Below, one piece after another: positions 58,205-64,000 of a DNA stretch of 64,000 nucleotides (position 1 is its first letter; each line of letters begins with the position of its first letter). The stretch is from Coenobita brevimanus (Eukaryota > Arthropoda > Malacostraca > Decapoda > Coenobitidae): the NCBI GenBank assembly GCA_032717465.1, contig CM064697.1:5578033-5642032 (forward strand), read 5' to 3'. Made by a program: the position numbers and the translations under genes. The notes below the pieces were generated by a model. The model worked only from the letters and a program-made list of their open reading frames with translations. It did not search any database and was not told the origin of the DNA.

Positions 58205-59668
58205 TATCAATCAGTATACAGGAAGAGAATGATAATGAGAAGCGACTGAAGGACATGTGTCAGGAAAGAAGGCTGTGCATTTGTAATTCTCGGCTGTCTG
58301 GACATTGCTACTCCTCACCCTGCCCTTGGGTGGGAAAGGAGGTCTGGATGATGATGATGATGATGATTTCAAACACAAAGCTGCACATACATTTACATGG
58401 TATAGAAAGAATGGCAATTGTGTTGAAAGGAGCCTGACTGATTACATGCTCGTAGAGAAATCGATGCTGGGCAGTGTTGCTGATACGAGGGCAGTGAGAG
58501 GATGATGTGGAGGTTTGTCAGATCATATGATTGTGGTACGCAAGATCAAGCTGAGAAGAATGAGGTGGACCAAGAGAGAGAGGGGCAGTCAGGGAGAGAG
58601 ACTCAAAGTCGAGAAGCTGAGGATCAAAGAAATGGCAGATGAATCCACGGCAAAAGTTGGGAAGGAGTAAGAATCAGCGAACTGGAATAAAATGGATCTG
58701 GACAGCCTATGGAATACATATAGGGATTGCTTAGTTAGGAATGCAAAAGCAGTGTGTGGTGTGGCATGAGTAACAACAAAGAAAAAGGGACAGCATGGTG
58801 GGATGAAGAGGTTAAGAGAGCAGTGGAGGAAAAGGGGATGAAGTGGCTAGAGTGGATACATGACAGGGGTGCAGTTGAAATAAGAACTGACTACAGTATA
58901 CTGAGAGCAAGAAGCATGTAAAGAGACAAGTGAAGAGGAAAAAGAAGGGGGTAAATGATGACCTAGGAAGAAAAATGAATGCAAATTACTCTGAAGGAAT
59001 GCTAGTGCCAACTTTAACATACGGATGTAAAACTATGGTGTGGCATGAAAATGAAAAGTCAAGAGTAAGAGCAGTGGAGATGGGACTGCTGAGAAGTGTA
59101 TGTGGAGTACAGGGAGTCAATAAGATAGGGAATAATGTGATTTATGAAAGATGTGGAGTGAGGAAGTTGGTGGACACCAGAATCGAAGAGTGAACAGTAC
59201 TGAGATGGTTTGGTCATGTGGAGAGAATGGATGACAACAGAGTGGTGAAAAAGATATATCTGAGCAAATCTAAAGAAGGGAGGAGGTTAGGCAGGCCAAG
59301 AAGAAGGTGGAGGAATATGGTGAATGAGTATGTGAGGAGGAGAGGTAAGTTGGTGAGGCTAAGGGATTGACAAGAGACCGAGCTGGCTGGACGAATTTTG
59401 TGCAGAGAGGTGCATAACCAGAGATTTGGCACCCCTTTTTAAAGCAACAGCATTCGGATTGACTCGATAAGATAGGTATTTGTGAAGTTACAGAATGTGG
59501 TGAAATTTTGGAGGGCCAATCTGATGGAGCAAAGATTTCGAGGGCTTGAATGATAAGTGAATGGACGCATGGCCAATTGAACTGGGCAAACTTTGGCTGT
59601 CTGGATGCTGCTTCTCCTCACCCTGCCCTAGGGTGGGAAAGGAGGTCCAAATGATGATGATGATATAG
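58205..59668 (+). mobile_element. RTE-type LINE, 5'-truncated, RT domain deleted, with nested insertion
   Basis: It begins in the endonuclease domain (ENDNEKRLKDMCQERRLCIC), is interrupted at 58291-58366 by a nested 3'-tail fragment, and resumes with FKHKAAHTFTWYRKNGNCVE, RSLTDYMLVEKSM, then SDHMIVVRKIKLRRMRWTK. After NDDLGRKMNANYSEG (about 58995) it jumps directly to the post-RT region MLVPTLTYGCKTMVWHENEK and LRWFGHVERMDDNRVVKKIY, GRPRRRWRNMVNEYVRRRGK. The whole reverse-transcriptase core that should lie between is missing. The 3' end CTCACCCTGCCCTAGGGTGG GAAAGGAGGTCC runs into a (GAT)n tail at about 59650-59668, a typical RTE simple-repeat tail. Several stops are present; it is dead. Confidence 0.8.
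58291..58366 (+). mobile_element. Nested RTE 3'-terminal fragment (about 76 bp)
   Basis: CGGCTGTCTGGACATTGCTA CTCCTCACCCTGCCCTTGGG TGGGAAAGGAGGTCTGGATG and then (ATG)n is the same 3' end as at 59590-59665 and, on the other strand, 60515-60590. It interrupts the endonuclease frame between CICNS and FKHKAAHTFTW. Confidence 0.8.
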
Positions 59669-59967
59669 GGAGCAGGGCATCCTGGAACTCTCTACTCCAC
59701 TCATTAATATTATAGAAAAAAAAAAAAAAAATTGTCATTGTCCTCTCATATTAATGCAGTGTAATCTGTCACTGTTTTCTCCTATAATTATATCTCTCAA
59801 TCTCTCAGCTTGATGCCAGACCTAAGAGTGTGGTACATGTAGAATGTGCACATGTGTACTGAAATCATGCTATGCATGTAACAATCCAAATCTAACACTT
59901 GCTTTATGCATAATTATGTTTCCACAAAATGATCATAAACCAGACTACAAAAACCTTTCTGCAATGT

Positions 59968-60478
59968 TTGTTAAGAAGTACGAATGGCAAAATACACAGA
60001 TGAGAGATGAAAAAAGCACAGAAACAAGAGCATTCCACCTGCTACAAATACATGTTTGTGGTTAAGGTGTGGAATGTAGTACAATAATGGGTATAGGTCT
60101 CCAAATCTGCAAAGGGCAAAAGTGCTGAGATATGAGGCGAAAAAAGCACAGAAACCAGAGAGTGTTCAGGATGGGAGGAAATTTGGAGACCTATTACCAT
60201 TACTACATTCCACCAGCTACAAGTTTGTGGCTAAAGTGTGGAATGTAGTAATGGGTATAGGTCTCCAAATCTCCTCCCATCCTGAATGCTCTCTTGTTTC
60301 TGTGCTTTTTCACCTCGTATCTCAGCACTTTTGTCCTTTGTTGATTTGGAGACCTATACCCATTATTACATTCCACACCTTAGCCACAAACATATATTTG
60401 TACCTGGTGGAATGCTCTTGTTTCTGTATTTTTTTCATCTCTTACCTATGTATTTTTGCCATTCCTACTTCTTAACAA
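59968..60478. repeat. ~510-bp near-perfect inverted repeat (foldback)
   Basis: The arms are about 59968-60210 and 60235-60478. Examples: left TTGTTAAGAAGTACGAATGG CAAAATACACAGATG against right (reverse complement) TTGTTAAGAAGTAGGAATGG CAAAAATACATAGGT. Also GGGTATAGGTCTCCAAATC, CAGAAACAAGAGCATTCCAC and AAAGTGCTGAGATA.GAGG in both arms. Within each arm, GGAGACCTATACCCATTA-type blocks also pair internally. The transcribed strand would fold into a long hairpin. It lies between two converging RTE 3' ends. Confidence 0.88.
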
Positions 60479-61156
60479 TCATTTTAGAAGAAAATTTTTG
60501 TTTTCTTGTCGTCATCATCATCATCTGGATCTCCTTTCCCACCCTAGGGCAGGGTGAGGAGTAGCAACGTCCAGACAGCCCAAGTTTGCCCAATCCAATG
60601 GGCCACACTTCCATTCACCCATCATTCAAGCCCCCGGAATCCTGGCTCTATCGGATATGCCAAAAACATTCACCATGTTCTGTAGCTTCACATAAAAGTA
60701 TTCGACTGAGTCAATCCGGACGCTGCCACGTTAAAAAGGGGTGCCAAATCCCTGATCGTGCACTTCTCCTCACAACATTCATCCAGCCAGTTCAATCTCT
60801 TGTCAGTTCCCTAGCCTCACTGACTTCCAAACCTCTCTTCCTCACATACTCATCCACCATATTTCTCCACCTTCTCCTTGGCCTACCTCGCCTCCTCCCT
60901 CCTTCAAATTCACTCAGATATACCTATTTCACCGCTCTATTGTTATCCATTCTCTCCACATGACCATACCATCTAAGTACACTCTCTTCGATTCTGGTGT
61001 CCACCGTCACTCCACATCCTTCACGAATCACATTATTTCGCATCCTATCCACCCTCTGTACTCCGCATACATTCCTCAGCAGTCTCTTACTCTTGACTTT
61101 TCATTTTCATGCCACATCATAGTCTCACATCCGTATGTTAAAATTGGCACTAACGC

Positions 61157-61417
61157 TCATTCATGTAAGCCTCGTGCAGCTGCAACACTCAAGCCTCTGT
61201 TTCTTATCAAGGCCTTTGTTGCACCAGCTACCATTCTTCCTTGTGTCACTCTACTTTCAATTTCTTCTGCACATTTTCCTCTCTTTACTATCACTGTACC
61301 CAGGTATTTGAACTCTCTCACCAATTCCAGTCTCTCTCCATTCACTGTAACATCGCACTGGGAGTCACCTCCTTTCTCAATAACTATCACTTTACTCTTT
61401 TCTACATTTACTCTCAA
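61157..61417 (-). pseudogene. RTE-type RT thumb segment
   Basis: The frame is shifted relative to the RT core. It reads MRVNVEKSKVIVIEKGGDSQ, CDVTVNGERLELVREFKYLG, TVIVKRGKCAEEIESRVTQG, RMVAGATKALIRNRGLSVAA. N-KS-V-V, E-V-EFKYLG and EI-SR-TQGR are the conserved post-palm motifs of this LINE group. It is separated from the upstream RT frame by a one-base shift. Confidence 0.85.
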
Positions 61418-61559
61418 GGCATGACACTCAAAAACTCTGCATCAGCCAACCAAGTTCTTGTCCGGTACTTGCAAGCAGTACTGCATCATCAGTATACAAC
61501 AAATTTGAGATATTCCATCCATCACCATTCACCACCAATGCCATTCCTCTCTCCATTAC

Positions 61560-62231
61560 TCATGTTTTTATTTCTCTCATCACCCCATCCATATATATAT
61601 TAAACAACCATGGGGACATCATACAACCTTGTCGCATGCCCACACCGATCGTGAACCATTCACTTAGATGCCCATTAACCTGTACACATGCTTCACTACC
61701 ATCATAAAAACTATTGACGGCACCTAGCAGCTTACCATATACACCGTACATGCGCAAAACTTTCCATAATCCCTCTCTGTCCACTTTGTCGTATGCTTTT
61801 TCCAGATCCATGAATGCCATAAACACCTCATGGTCCTTCTCACAAGCCTTCTCTGCTATCTGTCTCACCGCAAATATCTGACCCACACATCCTCTGCCAC
61901 TCCTAAAGCCACCCTGTTGATCACTCACTAGGACTTCTGAGATCTCTCTTACTTTCTCTATAATAATTCTTCCATATACCTTCCCTACCACACTCAATAA
62001 ACTTATGCCATGATAATTCTTGCACTCACTTCGCTCACCTTTATTTTTGTACAGGGGTACAATCACAGTCTTTTTCCACTCTGCAGGCATAGTTTCACTT
62101 ATCCATGCCTTCTTACATATCTCCAACAAGCACTTCATTCCATTCTCTCCACTACACTTAAGCATCTCTACATACACCTCATCAAACCCAGCTGCTTTCC
62201 CATTTTTCAGTTGCTTCACAGCACTCTTCAC
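61560..62231 (-). pseudogene. RTE-type reverse transcriptase domain (N-terminal and palm part)
   Basis: The longest open frame of the element, 223 codons. Motifs in order: LKNGKAAGFDEVYVEMLK (RT block 0/1), MPAEWKKTVIVPLYKNKG, CKNYHGISLLSVVGKVYGRI (block 2a), QQGGFRSGRGCVGQIFAVRQ (block 3), VFMAFMDLEKAYDKVDREGL (block 4, catalytic FMDLEKAYD), GVGMRQGCMMSPWLFNIYMD (block 5). The frame ends at a TGA, and the catalytic -DD box follows downstream in the same frame (61490s) as YTDD. Non-LTR RTs copy their own RNA at a nicked target; this copy is inactivated by stops and a frameshift. Confidence 0.88.
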
Positions 62232-62309
62232 TTATGTAAGTGTCATGTCTCCTGGCACTGCACTGCTTCTCTGCACACCCCCAAAACCATTAATATTATA
62301 AACCCCTTC

Positions 62310-62752
62310 AAACATGCTTAGACTGTAGCTATAATATAAACCCCTTTAATCTGAGGATGTCTTCTAATTAACTTTGCCTAATGTAATATTATTTCATTCA
62401 GATCATGCCAGATGCCACAGGGTGATGTAATTATAAACTCCTCCAGCATGAAATGCCTTCTCTATTTTATGCAGGCTTTTACCAAACAACTTAAGTCACA
62501 GTACCATAGGAGAAATCCCACAGGCTGAAAGGCTAAAAAAGTCTAGGTGTTTCTTTTCCTTTAGAAAATCTACGTAAGACAGCAATGGCAGTACAATTTA
62601 AGAGTAAGATGAGGAAATATACAATCATGTGGGAATAGATGTTTTCACATTACACAAAGTCATTCCAAATTTTCCTTGTCTCCTCACTGGGAAAGTGAAG
62701 TGATGTATGAAGTGCAAATATAGTACGATAAGCTAACTTGACAACTATTTAC
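62310..62752. other. ROR intron, no feature recognised
   Basis: AT-rich unique DNA between the RTE copy and the ROR exon donor. Confidence 0.5.
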
Positions 62753-62885
62753 CTGTAGTCCATAGCTAAATATCTCCCACAGCACCACACCAAAACTCCA
62801 CACATCAGATTCAGTGGTGAATTTGCCATACAGGATGGACTCTGGGGGCATCCACCGTACTGGCAGAAGACTCTTGCTCTGAACT
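62753..62885 (-). CDS. ROR: ROR kinase exon: activation loop to helix F
   Basis: The acceptor is TTTCATTACAG and the donor CTACAG|GTAAAT (phase 2 in, phase 0 out). It encodes (R)[18 protein letters not shown], then [20 protein letters not shown] and FSYGLQ. The PVRWMPPE substrate-binding motif and the [11 protein letters not shown] helix-F motif are intact. [11 protein letters not shown] is typical of the ROR/MuSK clade. Confidence 0.96.
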
Positions 62886-63954
<1,069 letters not shown>

Positions 63955-63956
63955 TT

Positions 63957-63958
<2 letters not shown>

Positions 63959-64000
<42 letters not shown>
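63959..64000. repeat. (AT)n-(AC)n microsatellite at window edge
   Basis: Dinucleotide tract in the upstream ROR intron, running off the window. Confidence 0.97.

Larger units (their letters stand above)
60505..62305 (-). mobile_element. RTE-type LINE with RT domain, 5'-truncated
   Basis: Minus-strand element. From its broken 5' end: NGFGGVQRSSAVPGDMTLT, stop, then the RT domain (62231-61560), an in-frame stop, LLYTDDAVLLAST (the RT active-site box, here YTDD), a frameshift near 61425, the RVNVEKSKVIVIEKGG block (61417-61157), then the post-RT region with YGCETM-WHENEKSRVR and RWYGHVERMDNNRAVK. The 3' end is CTGCCCTAGGGTGGGAAAGG AGATCC and a (GAT)n tail near 60510-60530. It shares its 3' end with the copy at 58205-59668. 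Confidence 0.85.

Noticed and set aside
59844..60065. 73-codon + strand frame near the inverted repeat
   Set aside because: Mostly inside the hairpin arm; no conserved features.
60960..61424. 154-codon + strand frame
   Set aside because: Antisense of the RTE thumb and post-RT region on the minus strand.

Overview
This window looks like nuclear DNA of an arthropod, most likely a malacostracan/decapod crustacean (crab, shrimp or crayfish). That is an inference from very dense microsatellites ((AT)n, (GT)n, (CT)n, (GA)n, (AAT)n), long introns with GT-AG splice sites, animal-type genes, and many arthropod-style transposon remnants. I see no bacterial operons, CRISPR arrays, rRNA or canonical tRNA genes. 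Most long open frames in the window are translated microsatellites or chance frames.

Two real protein-coding genes can be assembled. (1) On the + strand, 12 coding exons between 10382 and 37558 join in frame (1848 nt, 615 residues plus stop) into an SLC34/NaPi-II type sodium-phosphate cotransporter. It has both QSSS repeats, a glycosylated Cys-containing extracellular loop and a C-terminal PDZ-type ligand. Only the initiating 5' exon is not securely placed. (2) On the - strand, four exons between 63926 and 52529 encode the second half of a ROR-family receptor tyrosine kinase: the catalytic loop, the activation loop, the C-lobe and a Ser/Thr- and Pro-rich tail. Its ectodomain and N-lobe lie beyond the right edge. 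The two genes are convergent, with 3' ends about 15 kb apart.

Layout: 1-10 kb is microsatellite and minisatellite DNA with no supported gene. 10-37.6 kb is the SLC34 gene; its introns hold microsatellites, minisatellites, three copies of a 195-bp MITE, small TTAA-flanked MITEs, a decayed hAT transposase and a tRNA-derived SINE. 37.6-52.5 kb is intergenic/UTR and rich in mobile elements: a piggyBac-like MITE, TA-flanked pogo/Tc1-like elements (one carrying an unusual intact arthropod repeat ORF), a 330-bp tandem duplication, LINE 3' ends, two SINEs, a hairpin-bearing dispersed repeat and an internally deleted mariner. 52.5-64 kb is the ROR gene. Its 7.8-kb intron is packed with a TA-flanked MITE, a hAT element with recognisable TIRs and TSD, two large RTE-type LINE copies in converging orientation, and a ~500-bp near-perfect inverted repeat between them.

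The two genes have no evident functional link. The unusual material is mostly mobile-element architecture: an RTE 3' tail nested inside an RTE endonuclease frame, an RTE copy that has lost its RT domain, the giant hairpin, and the pogo-like element carrying a foreign ORF. In the host genes, the notable points are a symmetric 36-nt microexon, an 'AAD' electrogenic signature in SLC34, and canonical HRD/DFG motifs in the ROR kinase.
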